Below are positions 1-8,950 of a stretch of 64,000 nucleotides of DNA, piece by piece. Location: contig DASZLU010000065.1 of assembly GCA_035552195.1 (NCBI GenBank), positions 1 through 64,000 of the forward strand, read 5' to 3'. A program made the translations under genes and the position numbers. Origin of the DNA: CAIKMD01 sp035552195. GTDB taxonomy: Bacteria > Pseudomonadota > Alphaproteobacteria > ATCC43930 > CGMCC-115725. Under the pieces are notes generated by a model. It saw only the letters and a program-made list of their open reading frames with translations. It was not told the DNA's origin and ran no database searches. Each line of letters starts with the position of its first letter. Position 1 is the stretch's first letter.

Positions 1-2
1 TG

Positions 3-1256
3 AAAGCGGTGCTGACCAACACCATGAGCATCGCTCCCTATCGCGGCGGCGGCCGGCCCGAACCAATCATCGTCACCGAGACGATCATCGACAAAGCAGC
101 GCATCAGCTCGGCATCGATCCGGTCGAGCTGCGCCGACGCAATACCGTGCCGGCAAGCGCGATGCCCTACACCACCGCGATGAAGCAAGTTTATGACAGC
201 GGCGATTTCGGCAGGAACCTCGCCGACGTCCTGAATCTCGCCGATCATGCCGGCGCCGAACAGCGCCGCGCCGACGCGAAAAAGCGCGGCAAGATCCTCG
301 GTGTCGGCGTCGCCACTGCCGTCGCCGCGACCGGCGGCGCCGGTTTCGAATTCGCCGAAGTGCGCTTCGACCAGAGCGGCGGCGTGACCCTATTGACCGG
401 CAGCATGGATCACGGCCAGGGCCACGGCACGGTCTTCAAGCAGGTGTTGTCGCAGAAGCTCGGCATCGATGCCGACATGATCCGCTACGAATTCGGCGAC
501 ACCGATGTGATCGATAACGGTATCGGCACGTTCGGCTCGCGCTCGGCGATCCTGGCCGGCGGCGCCATCGCGAACGCCGCGCAAAAGCTCATCGAGAAAG
601 GCAAGAAGATCGCCGCGTATATGATGGAGGCGGCGACCGACGACGTGGTCTTCGAGGCGGGCAATTTCATCATCGCCGGCACCGACAAGAAGGTCGGACT
701 CGCGCAAGTCGCGCGCCATTCCTTCCAATGGGGCCAACTGCCGAACGATATCGAGATCGGCTTCACCGAGCGCGCCAATTACGGCCCGTCCAATGCCGCG
801 ACCTTTCCCTCAGGCGCGCATATCTGCGAGGTCGAGCTCGATGCCGAGACCGGCAAGCTGGTGTTAACGCGCTATTCCGCGGTCGACGATGTCGGCACCG
901 TACTCAATCCGCTGATTTGCGAAGGCCAGATCCAAGGCGGCATCGTCCAGGGGCTTGGCCAGGTCATGGGCGAGGACATCGTCTATGACGAGAGCGGTCA
1001 GCTCTTGACCGGCTCGTTCATGGATTACTGCATGCCGCGCGCCGACGATTTCTGCGATTTCACCCTGGGCGCCAACTGCTCGCCGACCAATCGCAATCCG
1101 CTCGGCGTCAAGGGCGTCGGCGAAGCCGGCACGATCGGCGCGATCCCGGCGCTGATGAACGCCGTCAACGACGCGCTCCACCGCATCGGCGCACCGGAGA
1201 TCGAAATGCCGGCGACGCCCGAAAAGGTTTGGCGCGCGATCCAGGCCGCGCGATAA
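3..1256 (+). CDS. Xanthine dehydrogenase/aldehyde oxidase-type molybdopterin-binding large subunit (3' part, runs off the window)
   Basis: The open frame is already running at the window edge, so only the C-terminal ~417 residues are present. It shows family motifs in order: PYRGGGRPE (the active-site loop, like the AYRGAGR loop of form II CoxL-type enzymes rather than the AYxCSFR loop of true CO dehydrogenase), DHGQGHGT, GTFGSRS, and near the end GVGEAG, which carries the catalytic glutamate of molybdenum hydroxylases. The enzyme is expected to hydroxylate an aromatic or heterocyclic compound or an aldehyde, using Mo-pterin with FeS and FAD partner subunits that would lie upstream of the window. 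The substrate cannot be told. A paralogue lies at 4375-6741 on the other strand. Confidence 0.9.
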   Translation, partial: KAVLTNTMSIAPYRGGGRPEPIIVTETIIDKAAHQLGIDPVELRRRNTVPASAMPYTTAMKQVYDSGDFGRNLADVLNLADHAGAEQRRADAKKRGKILGVGVATAVAATGGAGFEFAEVRFDQSGGVTLLTGSMDHGQGHGTVFKQVLSQKLGIDADMIRYEFGDTDVIDNGIGTFGSRSAILAGGAIANAAQKLIEKGKKIAAYMMEAATDDVVFEAGNFIIAGTDKKVGLAQVARHSFQWGQLPNDIEIGFTERANYGPSNAATFPSGAHICEVELDAETGKLVLTRYSAVDDVGTVLNPLICEGQIQGGIVQGLGQVMGEDIVYDESGQLLTGSFMDYCMPRADDFCDFTLGANCSPTNRNPLGVKGVGEAGTIGAIPALMNAVNDALHRIGAPEIEMPATPEKVWRAIQAAR

Positions 1257-1331
1257 TCTCTGCGCCTTCGCCGCTTCGGGCGGACGACGGGGGCGATCTT
1301 GTCAAAAAAACACGCCCACGGAGGATGGGCG

Positions 1332-3095
1332 ATGACGATCAACAGGCGCGATCTGTTGCGCGGAAGCGGTGTTGCGGCGGTAGCGGCGGCAGGCGGTATC
1401 GTGCCAATTGCGGCCGAGGCGCAAGGCGCATCGATCAAATGGGATCACACCGCCGATGTGGTGGTGGTCGGTTCGGGCGCATCGGGCTTTCCCGCGGCGA
1501 TCAAAGCACGCGACGACGGCGCGTCGGTCATCCTCGTCGAGGCGCAGCCGCATACCGGCGGCCACGGTACCTGCAGCGGCGGCAATGTCGCGCTCGGCGG
1601 GGGCACCAGCCGGCAGAAGAAATACGGCATCGCCGATTCGCCCGACATCCTCTTCCGGGACCTCACGGATTGGTCGGTCATCTCGGGCAACGGCTTCCCC
1701 GATTATCGCTACAACGATCGCGAGATCATTCGCGCTTTCGCCGATCACAGCCCCACCGTTTTCGAATTCCTGATGGCGAACGGCGTCGTCTTCGTCGATA
1801 AGGCGCCCGACAATTTCGGCGCTCATTCCACCGGCAATTCGGCACCGCGCGAAAACCATGCCGCGATCATGGACTGGCCGATGGTACAAACGGGCGGCCA
1901 GGCCGACCCGTCGGTGCGCGCGACGATGTCATCGGGCAACGGCTTGATCCGGCCGCTGGAGGCGAGCGCGGCGAAGAAAGGTGTTCAGGTGGTGCTCGAG
2001 CATCGCATGGTCGCGCTGCATCGCGAGCATCCGAAATCCGGCCGCATCGTCGGCATCGCCGTCGACAACAAGGGCAAGCGGGTCAACATCCGCGCCAAGC
2101 GCGGCATCGTCCTCGCGACCGGCGGCTCCAGCACCAACGTCAATTTCCGCCGTATGTTCGACCCGCGCCTGACCGAAGAATATTGCGGCGCCGCCGGCCA
2201 GCCCTGGTCCGATCAGGACGCCAGCGGCGAGCTCGCCGCGATGGAGATCGGCGCCTCGCTCTGGGGCGGCTTCAACGAGACCGGCGAGTTCGGCTCCGGC
2301 CTTACCAAGCCCGGCCATGTCGGCACGCAATATGCCTATGTCAATTTGATGTGGCAGCCGACGAGCAAGGTTTTCGACAAGGCACGCGCCATCGGCCTGC
2401 TGGTGAAGAACTGGCAGGATCTGATCCTCGTCAACATGACCGGCAAACGTTTCTATGACGAGACGGCACCGCAATTCGATTCGAACGAATACAAATCGAT
2501 TGATCCCTACGACCCCTGGAGCTGGCGCAACGTTCAGAACGTGAAATTCAATCCGCGCAACTGGATCAACGCGGCACTCGCCGGAATCGGCGACGATCAC
2601 AATGGCGGCGGGCCGATCTGGGCGATCTTCGATGCCGACGCGGTCGCGCGTGAGAAATGGAACACGAGCGCACCGCATGTCGACACGACCGGCTTCTTCT
2701 TCCAGGCCGACACGCTGGCCGAGCTCGCCAACAAGATAAAGATGAAATATCAGCGCGTGCCGATGCCGGCGCAAAATCTCGAAGAGACCGTCGCGCGCTA
2801 TAACGGCTTCGTCGACAAAGGCGTGGACGAGGATTTCGCCAAGCCGAAGCCGCTTTACAAGATCGCCAAGGCGCCTTTCTTCGCCGCCTGGTCGACGCCG
2901 GTCATCCACGATACGCGCGTCGGCTTGCGCATCAACGGCAAGGGCCAGGTGATGGACATGAGCGGCGCGGTGATTGCCGGCCTCTATTCCTGCGGCGAGA
3001 CCGCTGGCGGTTTCAGCCAGCACGGCCTCGCGCGCGCGACTTGCCAGGGCTACATCGCCGGCATGAACGCGGCGGCGGAGAAGATCTCGAGCTAA
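1332..3095 (+). CDS. Tat-exported FAD-dependent oxidoreductase (fumarate reductase / ketosteroid dehydrogenase-like flavoprotein)
   Basis: 587 residues. A twin-arginine signal (NRRDLL at residues 4-9, then a hydrophobic Ala/Gly stretch and a likely cleavage after AEA) precedes an FAD/NAD dinucleotide fold (VVVVGSGASG, about 43-52) and a C-terminal FAD-binding segment ending GLYSCGETAGG. This is the FAD_binding_2 architecture of fumarate reductase flavoproteins and 3-ketosteroid delta-1-dehydrogenases. I chose the ATG at 1332 because GGAGGA lies 6 bases upstream and it gives a clean Tat signal; an in-frame TTG at 1299 is less likely. It starts 75 bases after the Mo-hydroxylase subunit and is probably co-transcribed, suggesting a periplasmic redox step on the same or a related substrate. 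The substrate is unknown. Confidence 0.85.
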   Translation: MTINRRDLLRGSGVAAVAAAGGIVPIAAEAQGASIKWDHTADVVVVGSGASGFPAAIKARDDGASVILVEAQPHTGGHGTCSGGNVALGGGTSRQKKYGIADSPDILFRDLTDWSVISGNGFPDYRYNDREIIRAFADHSPTVFEFLMANGVVFVDKAPDNFGAHSTGNSAPRENHAAIMDWPMVQTGGQADPSVRATMSSGNGLIRPLEASAAKKGVQVVLEHRMVALHREHPKSGRIVGIAVDNKGKRVNIRAKRGIVLATGGSSTNVNFRRMFDPRLTEEYCGAAGQPWSDQDASGELAAMEIGASLWGGFNETGEFGSGLTKPGHVGTQYAYVNLMWQPTSKVFDKARAIGLLVKNWQDLILVNMTGKRFYDETAPQFDSNEYKSIDPYDPWSWRNVQNVKFNPRNWINAALAGIGDDHNGGGPIWAIFDADAVAREKWNTSAPHVDTTGFFFQADTLAELANKIKMKYQRVPMPAQNLEETVARYNGFVDKGVDEDFAKPKPLYKIAKAPFFAAWSTPVIHDTRVGLRINGKGQVMDMSGAVIAGLYSCGETAGGFSQHGLARATCQGYIAGMNAAAEKISS

Positions 3096-3113
3096 CCGGC
3101 CTCGCCAATAGGT

Positions 3114-3132
3114 GCTGCCACTTTCTGTCAGC
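3114..3132. promoter_or_regulatory. Candidate operator 1 of the WYL regulator
   Basis: GCTGCCACTTTCTGTCAGC is an interrupted palindrome of the form GCTGNCA-N5-TGNCAGC, placed about 40 bases before the start of the WYL-type regulator. The same pattern recurs at 3869-3887 in front of the EVE-domain gene in opposite orientation; aligned that way the two are identical at 16 of 19 positions. Two copies, one before each gene, make this a likely binding site of the regulator (autoregulation plus target control). Confidence 0.6.
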
Positions 3133-3174
3133 TATTCGTGTTAGGATGAGGCGACCTCGATAAAGGCCGCCTCA

Positions 3175-3873
3175 TTGTCGCGCGCGCAACGCCTGCTCGA
3201 CCTGATTCAATCGCTCCGCCGGCATCGCCGGCCGGTGACCGGCGCGGCGCTCGCGGAAGAGTTGGGCGTATCGCTGCGCACGGTCTATCGCGACATCGCG
3301 ACGCTGTGCAGCCAAGGCGCCAAGATCGATGGCGAGCCGGGCATGGGTTACATGCTGCGGCCCGGTTTCCTGTTGCCGCCGCTGATGTTCTCGGATGACG
3401 AGATCGAGGCGCTGGTGCTGGGCTCGCGCTGGGTCGCCGATCGCGGCGACAAGGCTTTGGCGGCCGCCGCCCGCAACGCCCTCGCCAAGGTCGGGGCCGT
3501 GCTGCCCGACGACATGAAAGAGAGCATCGACGCGCCCGGGTTGCTGATCGCGCCCAGTGAGAAGCCGGCCGCGGGCGACGCGGAGTTACCCCTCATCCGC
3601 CGGGCGATCCGCACCGAGCGAAAGCTGCGAGTCACCTATGTCGATGGCGGCGGCGCCCGCTCGCAACGCGTGATCTGGCCCTTCGCCCTCGGCTTCTTCG
3701 ATCGTGTCCGCATGGTCGCGGCGTGGTGCGAGAAGCGCCAGGATTATCGTCACTTCCGCACCGATCGCATCGCCAAACTGGCGCTTGCCGAAACCCGCTA
3801 TCCACGTCGGCGGGCGGTGCTGCTCAAGGAATGGCGCCGCCGCGAGGGCATCGCCGACAGCGGAGACTGCTGA
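3175..3873 (+). CDS. YafY-type helix-turn-helix transcriptional regulator with WYL domain
   Basis: 232 residues. An N-terminal DeoR/HTH_11-type winged helix (LAEELGVSLRTVYRDIATL, about residues 26-44) is followed by a C-terminal WYL-like ligand domain (about 135-215; RVIWPFALGFF in place of the WYL motif). It starts at a TTG at 3175; no better in-frame ATG sits upstream of the HTH. WYL proteins usually sense nucleotides or nucleic acids and many govern stress or defence genes; the ligand here is unknown. The gene lies between two palindromic sites (3114-3132 and 3869-3887), the second overlapping its own stop codon and serving the downstream EVE gene. Confidence 0.85.
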   Translation: MSRAQRLLDLIQSLRRHRRPVTGAALAEELGVSLRTVYRDIATLCSQGAKIDGEPGMGYMLRPGFLLPPLMFSDDEIEALVLGSRWVADRGDKALAAAARNALAKVGAVLPDDMKESIDAPGLLIAPSEKPAAGDAELPLIRRAIRTERKLRVTYVDGGGARSQRVIWPFALGFFDRVRMVAAWCEKRQDYRHFRTDRIAKLALAETRYPRRRAVLLKEWRRREGIADSGDC

Positions 3874-3887
3874 CAGAATTTGACAGC
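3869..3887. promoter_or_regulatory. Candidate operator 2 of the WYL regulator, in front of the EVE gene
   Basis: GCTGACAGAATTTGACAGC matches GCTGNCA-N5-TGNCAGC and is the reverse-oriented counterpart of the site at 3114-3132. It overlaps the TGA of the regulator gene and contains a perfect TTGACA (3880-3885) that could act as a -35 element for the EVE-domain gene starting at 3930, so a bound regulator would directly touch polymerase binding. Confidence 0.6.
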
Positions 3888-3929
3888 ATGCGCGCGTAGT
3901 CTTCTGCCTCCACGACGATGGAGGATGCG

Positions 3930-4364
3930 ATGACGCGGAATTGGATTGCGGTGGCGTCGGCTGAGCACGTCCGGCGCGGCGGCGCGGATGGCTTCATGCA
4001 GGTGTGCCACGGGCGCGGAGCCCCTTTGCGCCGCGTGATGCCGGGCGACCGTATTGCTTACTACTCGCCGACAATCACCTTTCGCGGCAAGGACAAGCTG
4101 CAAGCCTTCACCCGCTACGGCATCGTGCGGACCGGCGCGCCCTATCAGGTCGATATGGGCGAAGGGTTTTGCCCGTTCCGCCGCGACGTCGATTGGGCGA
4201 CGACACACGACGCGCCGATCGCGCCGCTGCTCGAGACGTTGGAATTCACCCGCGGCAAGCGAAACTGGGGCGCACCGTTTCGTTACGGCATCTTCGCCGT
4301 CAGCGACCACGACATGGATGTGATCGCCCGCGCGATGGGCGCGGCAGGGCTCGCCGCGGCCTGA
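3930..4364 (+). CDS. EVE domain-containing protein (UPF0310 family)
   Basis: 144 residues spanning one whole EVE/PUA-like domain: NWIAVASAEHVRRG at the N-terminus, GDRIAYYSP (about 39-47), and a C-terminal YGIFAVSDHDM segment. EVE domains are related to PUA and YTH folds and bind modified bases in nucleic acid. The ATG at 3930 was preferred over one at 3918 because GGAGGA (3920-3925) gives it a proper ribosome binding site. The gene follows the WYL regulator by 56 bases and carries a copy of the same operator, so the pair probably forms a small regulated unit. What it acts on in this organism is not visible. Confidence 0.85.
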   Translation: MTRNWIAVASAEHVRRGGADGFMQVCHGRGAPLRRVMPGDRIAYYSPTITFRGKDKLQAFTRYGIVRTGAPYQVDMGEGFCPFRRDVDWATTHDAPIAPLLETLEFTRGKRNWGAPFRYGIFAVSDHDMDVIARAMGAAGLAAA

Positions 4365-4374
4365 AGGACCGCGG

Positions 4375-6741
4375 CTATTCCGCCGCGATCTTCGCCTCCT
4401 GGATCGCGCGCCAGACGCGTTCCGGCGTCGCCGGCATCTCGACGTGGCGCACGCCGAGTTCCGACAGGGCATCGACAATGGCGTTGATCACGGCGCCGAG
4501 CGCCGGCGTCGTGCCGCCCTCGCCGCCGGGGCGGATACCGTAGCGATGGCTGGTCGCCGGTACCTCGATGAGCGCGGTATTGAAAGCCGGCATCATGTCG
4601 GCGCGCGGCACGGCGTAGTCCATGAACGAGGCCGAGTGGTTTTGCGCGCTCGCGCGATCGTAATAGCAGAGTTCCATCAGCGCCTGACCGATGCCTTGCG
4701 CCGCCGCACCATGCGTCTGGCCGTGCAGGATCATCGGGTTGATGGCGAGGCCGACATCGTCGACGCCGGCCCAATGCAGCAGCCGCACCACACCGGTATC
4801 GGGATCGACCTCGACCTCGCAGATATGCGTGCCTGACGGCCACGCGCCCGAGCGCACGACCTGATCACCGAAGCCATCGAGCTTGCCCTTGAGATCGTCG
4901 GGCAGATCGGCGCGCGTCTCCGCCGCCTTGGCAATGTCGAAAATGCCGAAAAAGCGATCGGTGCCTTTGACGCCGAAGCGGCCGTCGGTGAACTCGATAT
5001 CGTCGACCGCCGCCTCGAGCAGATGCGAGGCGATCTTCTTGCCCTTCTCGATGATCTTGTCCGTCGCGATGCCGATGACGAGACTGGCGAGACGCATCGA
5101 GCGGCCGGAATGCGAGCCGCCGCCGGCCGAGACGCGCTTGGTGTCGTGGGCGACGTAATCGATGCTGTCGAAGGGCACGCCGAGCCAGGTGTTGATGAGC
5201 TGCGCGAAGCTGGTCTCGTGGCCCTGGCCGCTGTTCATCGTCCCGAGCACCAGCTCGACACGGCCGCGCGATTCCACGGTCACCTCGGCACGTTCGCGCG
5301 GGAAGCCGCCGGCGATCTCGATGTAATTGCCGATGCCCATGCCGCGCAGCTTGCCGCTCTTCTTCGATTCCGCCTTACGCGCAGCAAAGCCCTTCCAGTT
5401 GGCGAGATCGAGCGCGGCGTTCATGCCCTTCTCGTATTCGCCATTGTCGTAGGTCTGACCGACGGCGTTGGTATAGGGGAACGCGTTCTCGGCGATGAAA
5501 TTCCGGCGCCTGAGCTCGACCGGATCGAAGCCGCATTGGTCGGCAGCGAGATCGACGAGCCGCTCGATGACATAGACCGCTTCCGGGCGCCCCGCGCTGC
5601 GATAGGGCGTGGTCGGCGGTGTGTTGGTGACGACAGCGCAGCCGCGGAAATAGACCGCCGGAATATCGTAGACGCCCGACATCTGGCCGAGGCCTTTGCG
5701 CAGCGGCACGAAGACGATCGTGTGCGCGCCGAGATTGCTGATATTGGTGCCGCGCAAGCCGATGAACTTGCCGTCCTTGTCGAGCGCGAGCTCCGCCTCG
5801 ACCGTCAGATCGCGGCCCTGATAATCGCTGACGAAGGATTCGGTGCGGTCGCCCTGCCATTTGACCGGCCGGCCGATCTTCTTCGAGGCCCAGGGCAGCA
5901 CCGCATATTCCGGGAAGAAGAAATTGCGCGTGCCGAAATTGCCGCCCATGTCGCCGCAAATCGCGCGGACATTCGCCTCGGGCACGCCGAGCACGCTGGC
6001 GAGATCGCCGCGCTCACGTGCGACGCCGCTGCCTGTGCCGGCGTAAAGCGTATAGAAATCGGCCTTGGGATCGTAATCGCCGACGGCGTTGCGCGGCTCC
6101 ATCGGCGTGCCGGTGACGCGATTGCACCAACATTCGAAGCGTACGACATGCGCCGCCTTGGCAAAGGCGGCGTCGGTCGCTTCTTTGTTCCCGACATTCA
6201 CGTCGACGACGAGATTCGATGCGGCCTCGTCCCAGACCTTGGGCGATGCCGGATCCATTGCATCCTTGGCCCAGGCGACCGCCGGCAGAATCTCGTAATC
6301 GACCTCGACCACCTCGGCCCCGTCTTTCGCCTGATCCGTGGTCTCGGCGATGACGACGGCGATCGGCTCGCCGACGTGGCGCACCTTGTCGGCCGGCAGC
6401 ATGGGCTGCGCGTGGATGAAGGTGTTGAAGCCGGGACGGATATCGACCTTCACATCCGGCGGACCTTCGAGCGACGGCTTGTGATCCATCAGGCGAAGCC
6501 CGTCGTCGAGCAGATCCTTGCCGGTAAAGACGGCGATCACGCCCGGCGATTTCAGCGCGGCGGAAATATCGATATCGCGGATGCGGGCATGCGCGTGATG
6601 CGAGCGCACCATCCAAGCATAGGCCGTGTTCGGCAGCCACACATCGGTGACATAAACGCCCTTGCCGGTCAGTAGCCGTTTATCTTCCTTGCGCTGAACC
6701 GGCTTGCCGATACCGCCCTGCGCTTCGCTCCGCTCGACCAT
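4375..6741 (-). CDS. Xanthine dehydrogenase-family molybdopterin-binding subunit (CoxL form II-like)
   Basis: 788 residues, the usual full length of the large subunit. The N-terminal aldehyde oxidase hammerhead domain (about 20-150) begins IGKPVQRKEDKRLLTGKG; the molybdopterin-binding part follows with GGNFGTRNFF (266-275), the active-site loop PYRSAGRPEA (379-388), DSGQGHET-type pterin contact (NSGQGHET), GGGSHSGRS, and the C-terminal GGEGGT holding the catalytic Glu. The loop excludes form I CO dehydrogenase. No small FeS or FAD subunit is adjacent, so it must borrow partners encoded elsewhere. It lies downstream of the VOC and TRAP genes on the same strand, probably in one transcription unit. 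Confidence 0.9.
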   Translation of the reverse strand: MVERSEAQGGIGKPVQRKEDKRLLTGKGVYVTDVWLPNTAYAWMVRSHHAHARIRDIDISAALKSPGVIAVFTGKDLLDDGLRLMDHKPSLEGPPDVKVDIRPGFNTFIHAQPMLPADKVRHVGEPIAVVIAETTDQAKDGAEVVEVDYEILPAVAWAKDAMDPASPKVWDEAASNLVVDVNVGNKEATDAAFAKAAHVVRFECWCNRVTGTPMEPRNAVGDYDPKADFYTLYAGTGSGVARERGDLASVLGVPEANVRAICGDMGGNFGTRNFFFPEYAVLPWASKKIGRPVKWQGDRTESFVSDYQGRDLTVEAELALDKDGKFIGLRGTNISNLGAHTIVFVPLRKGLGQMSGVYDIPAVYFRGCAVVTNTPPTTPYRSAGRPEAVYVIERLVDLAADQCGFDPVELRRRNFIAENAFPYTNAVGQTYDNGEYEKGMNAALDLANWKGFAARKAESKKSGKLRGMGIGNYIEIAGGFPRERAEVTVESRGRVELVLGTMNSGQGHETSFAQLINTWLGVPFDSIDYVAHDTKRVSAGGGSHSGRSMRLASLVIGIATDKIIEKGKKIASHLLEAAVDDIEFTDGRFGVKGTDRFFGIFDIAKAAETRADLPDDLKGKLDGFGDQVVRSGAWPSGTHICEVEVDPDTGVVRLLHWAGVDDVGLAINPMILHGQTHGAAAQGIGQALMELCYYDRASAQNHSASFMDYAVPRADMMPAFNTALIEVPATSHRYGIRPGGEGGTTPALGAVINAIVDALSELGVRHVEMPATPERVWRAIQEAKIAAE

Positions 6742-6857
6742 TTTCTCGTGACTCCGCCTCTTCTACGGCGTCACTAAACCCGCCCAGGACGCGGCGCGCA
6801 AGTGCGCTCAAGGAATGGGGCTTTGCACCCAGTCCCTGCCGCCCGGGAAACGTGCCG

Positions 6858-7871
6858 CTAATGCCCTGCCGGCACCTGCGCGGCCAGGTCGCGCACTTTC
6901 GCCAACACTTGGCGATGGGCATCGTCGGTCGCTGCCCATTCATTCGCGACCGCGCTCAACGTGGCACCCCATTTCGTGTTCTGCTCGGCAGAGAGCGAGA
7001 CGACGGTTTGATCCGGCTGATGCGACAACCGATCGCGTTCTTCATTGCCCAGATTGTCCAGAATCTGTCCTGCGCGCCGGCTCCAGGCCTCGCCCGAATT
7101 ATCCATGAGGATTTTCTTCACGTTGTCGGGCAACGCGTCGAACTTCGCCTTGACCATCCACACGCCGCCAGGCCCACCCCCGAAAGCCGCGTCGATGTGA
7201 TAATGCGTCACCTCGTCGAGCTTGAAGTCGCGCATCGCCGCCATCGGAAAATCGATACCGTCGGCGGTGCCGCGCTGCAGTGCCGAATAGCTTTCGGTCA
7301 GCCCGATCGAGAGCGGCGAGCCGCCGAGCCGCTGCACCACCTCGGTCGGGATCTTGCCGCTGGCGATGAACTTCAGCCCGTTGATGTCGTCGAGCGGCCG
7401 GGTCGGCGGCTTCACCAGATGCATCGAGACGGGCGGGAAAGCCTGCATGAACAGCGGCACGATCTGATCGAACTCGGAATCGAGCATGCCGGTCTTATAA
7501 AGCCGCCAGAACACCACGGATTCCTGCTCCGCCGACTTCATCACGAAAGGCAGCGCCATCACTTCGGACAGCTTGAACTTGCCGGCGAGATAGTTGAGCG
7601 AGCCGAAGCTGATCTGCATCACGTCGCTGAGCAGCCGGTCGTAGAAATTGGTGCTGCTGGCGAGGGCAAAGCCGTCGCGCACATCGATCTGAACGACACC
7701 TTTACCTTGCGCGTTAACGCGATCGGCCCAGTCGTGGTAGGTCTGCTGCCCGACCGGCGAGGTCGGCTGGGCGATCGTCGTCATGATGAGCTTCAGCTCG
7801 TCCGCCGGCGCCGCTCGCGATGCGAGCAGCGCGGCAAACGCGCAGACGATACTGAGCGCGTAACGCAACAT
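6858..7871 (-). CDS. TRAP transporter substrate-binding protein (DctP family)
   Basis: 337 residues with an N-terminal signal peptide (MLRYALSIVCAFAALLASRA, then AAPADE) and the periplasmic DctP/TAXI-like fold: LKLIMTTIAQPTSPVGQQTYHDWADRV near the start and the central GLKFIASGKIPTEVVQRLGGSP segment typical of DctP proteins. It would capture an organic acid for a TRAP permease, but no DctQ or DctM membrane gene is present in the window. Start at 7871 was chosen because it begins the signal peptide and has GGGGGAA upstream. It is 23 bases downstream of the VOC gene, so the two are almost certainly co-transcribed and the ligand is probably the substrate of the surrounding oxidoreductases. Confidence 0.85.
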   Translation of the reverse strand: MLRYALSIVCAFAALLASRAAPADELKLIMTTIAQPTSPVGQQTYHDWADRVNAQGKGVVQIDVRDGFALASSTNFYDRLLSDVMQISFGSLNYLAGKFKLSEVMALPFVMKSAEQESVVFWRLYKTGMLDSEFDQIVPLFMQAFPPVSMHLVKPPTRPLDDINGLKFIASGKIPTEVVQRLGGSPLSIGLTESYSALQRGTADGIDFPMAAMRDFKLDEVTHYHIDAAFGGGPGGVWMVKAKFDALPDNVKKILMDNSGEAWSRRAGQILDNLGNEERDRLSHQPDQTVVSLSAEQNTKWGATLSAVANEWAATDDAHRQVLAKVRDLAAQVPAGH

Positions 7872-7894
7872 TCGGTTTCCCCCAATGAATTTAT

Positions 7895-8800
7895 TTACGC
7901 GCGCTGCGCGTATTGCGGGATGATGATGTCGCTCGCCTGGAACTGCCACATATCGCCGCCGGGATTGTGTTCGTAGATTCGGGCCTTCCAATTATCGTCC
8001 AGCATATCCATGTCGGCCGAGTATTCGGTCTGGCCGCCGCACACGGCGTTGAAATACCAGAACACGTTCGAGCCCATGATGTGGCGGCCGGGCGAGGAAT
8101 AGGCCTTGTAGCCTTTCTTCAGCATGTTATGGCCGCCGCTGACCACGTCGTTCATATCGGCGACGTCGAAAGCGACATGGTTCCAGCCGGCCTTTGGCGT
8201 GACCGAGAGGAAGAACAGATTGTGATGCCAAGGCGAGCCCGGCGCGCGCAGGAAGTCGCCGAGATCGAGGGCACGATCGCTGAGGCGGAAATTGAGCCGC
8301 TTCATGTAGAAGTCCGAGGCCTTTTCGGTCTGACCCTTCGGGCAGAAGAACACGACATGGCCCATACGGATCAGCTCGGGCGGCTTGCCCGGCTCGACCA
8401 CCTCGTTGACGGCGCGGCGCCTCGGCTCCGTCGGATCGACGCCCGGCGCGACAACGCGAAAACCGATCTTGATGCCGATATCGTCCTGCGTGTGCAGCCC
8501 GCCGGCGCTGTCGCGCTTGACCTCGCGATCCTTGGTCAGCTCCGCGCCGATCTTGTCGAGCTCGCTTTGGGTGTCGACGCCCCAGATCACTTCGCGCATG
8601 GTCGGGCCGCCTTGGATCGCTTCCGGCAGCGCGCTGTCGGCTGTGCCGCGGACCTGCACGCTTTGCCCTGTCGGCAGCGCGAAGTCCGCGCCCATCGCGC
8701 CTTTTTCGCGGCGCTTCAAACCCCATTCGTCGAAATAGGCGGTCGCGGCGGCAACATCGTCGACGCCGTAAACGATCGATTCAACGCGCATGATCGGCAT
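7895..8800 (-). CDS. Two-domain VOC protein, extradiol dioxygenase-like
   Basis: 301 residues made of two vicinal-oxygen-chelate modules (about 1-115 and 140-290). The second module holds the likely metal triad of type I extradiol dioxygenases: His in MGHVVFF, His in GWNHVAFDV and Glu in GGQTEYSAD. Start at 8800 (MPIMRVESIVYG) is supported by AAGGGGAGG just upstream. Proteins of this type cleave catechol-like rings, or act as lactonase/isomerase relatives; sequence alone does not tell which. First gene of a likely operon with the TRAP binding protein and the Mo-hydroxylase subunit; divergent from the LLM oxidoreductase at 8951. Confidence 0.8.
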   Translation of the reverse strand: MPIMRVESIVYGVDDVAAATAYFDEWGLKRREKGAMGADFALPTGQSVQVRGTADSALPEAIQGGPTMREVIWGVDTQSELDKIGAELTKDREVKRDSAGGLHTQDDIGIKIGFRVVAPGVDPTEPRRRAVNEVVEPGKPPELIRMGHVVFFCPKGQTEKASDFYMKRLNFRLSDRALDLGDFLRAPGSPWHHNLFFLSVTPKAGWNHVAFDVADMNDVVSGGHNMLKKGYKAYSSPGRHIMGSNVFWYFNAVCGGQTEYSADMDMLDDNWKARIYEHNPGGDMWQFQASDIIIPQYAQRA

Positions 8801-8950
8801 GGCGGCCTCCCCTTGGCGAAACACAGCAGTAATGCCGTGCGCATGATAGAGCGGGTGGGCAACCCGGTCGAGAATGACAAAGGCGATGGCAATGCCTTGT
8901 CAGTCGCCGCGCCGGCAGCGCAAGATATTGCCCCGGAATAGGGAGAAGCC

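Noticed and set aside
4375..6741. CoxL of an aerobic CO dehydrogenase
   Set aside because: The active-site loop reads PYRSAGR, of the form II type, not AYxCSFR, and no coxS or coxM gene is adjacent.
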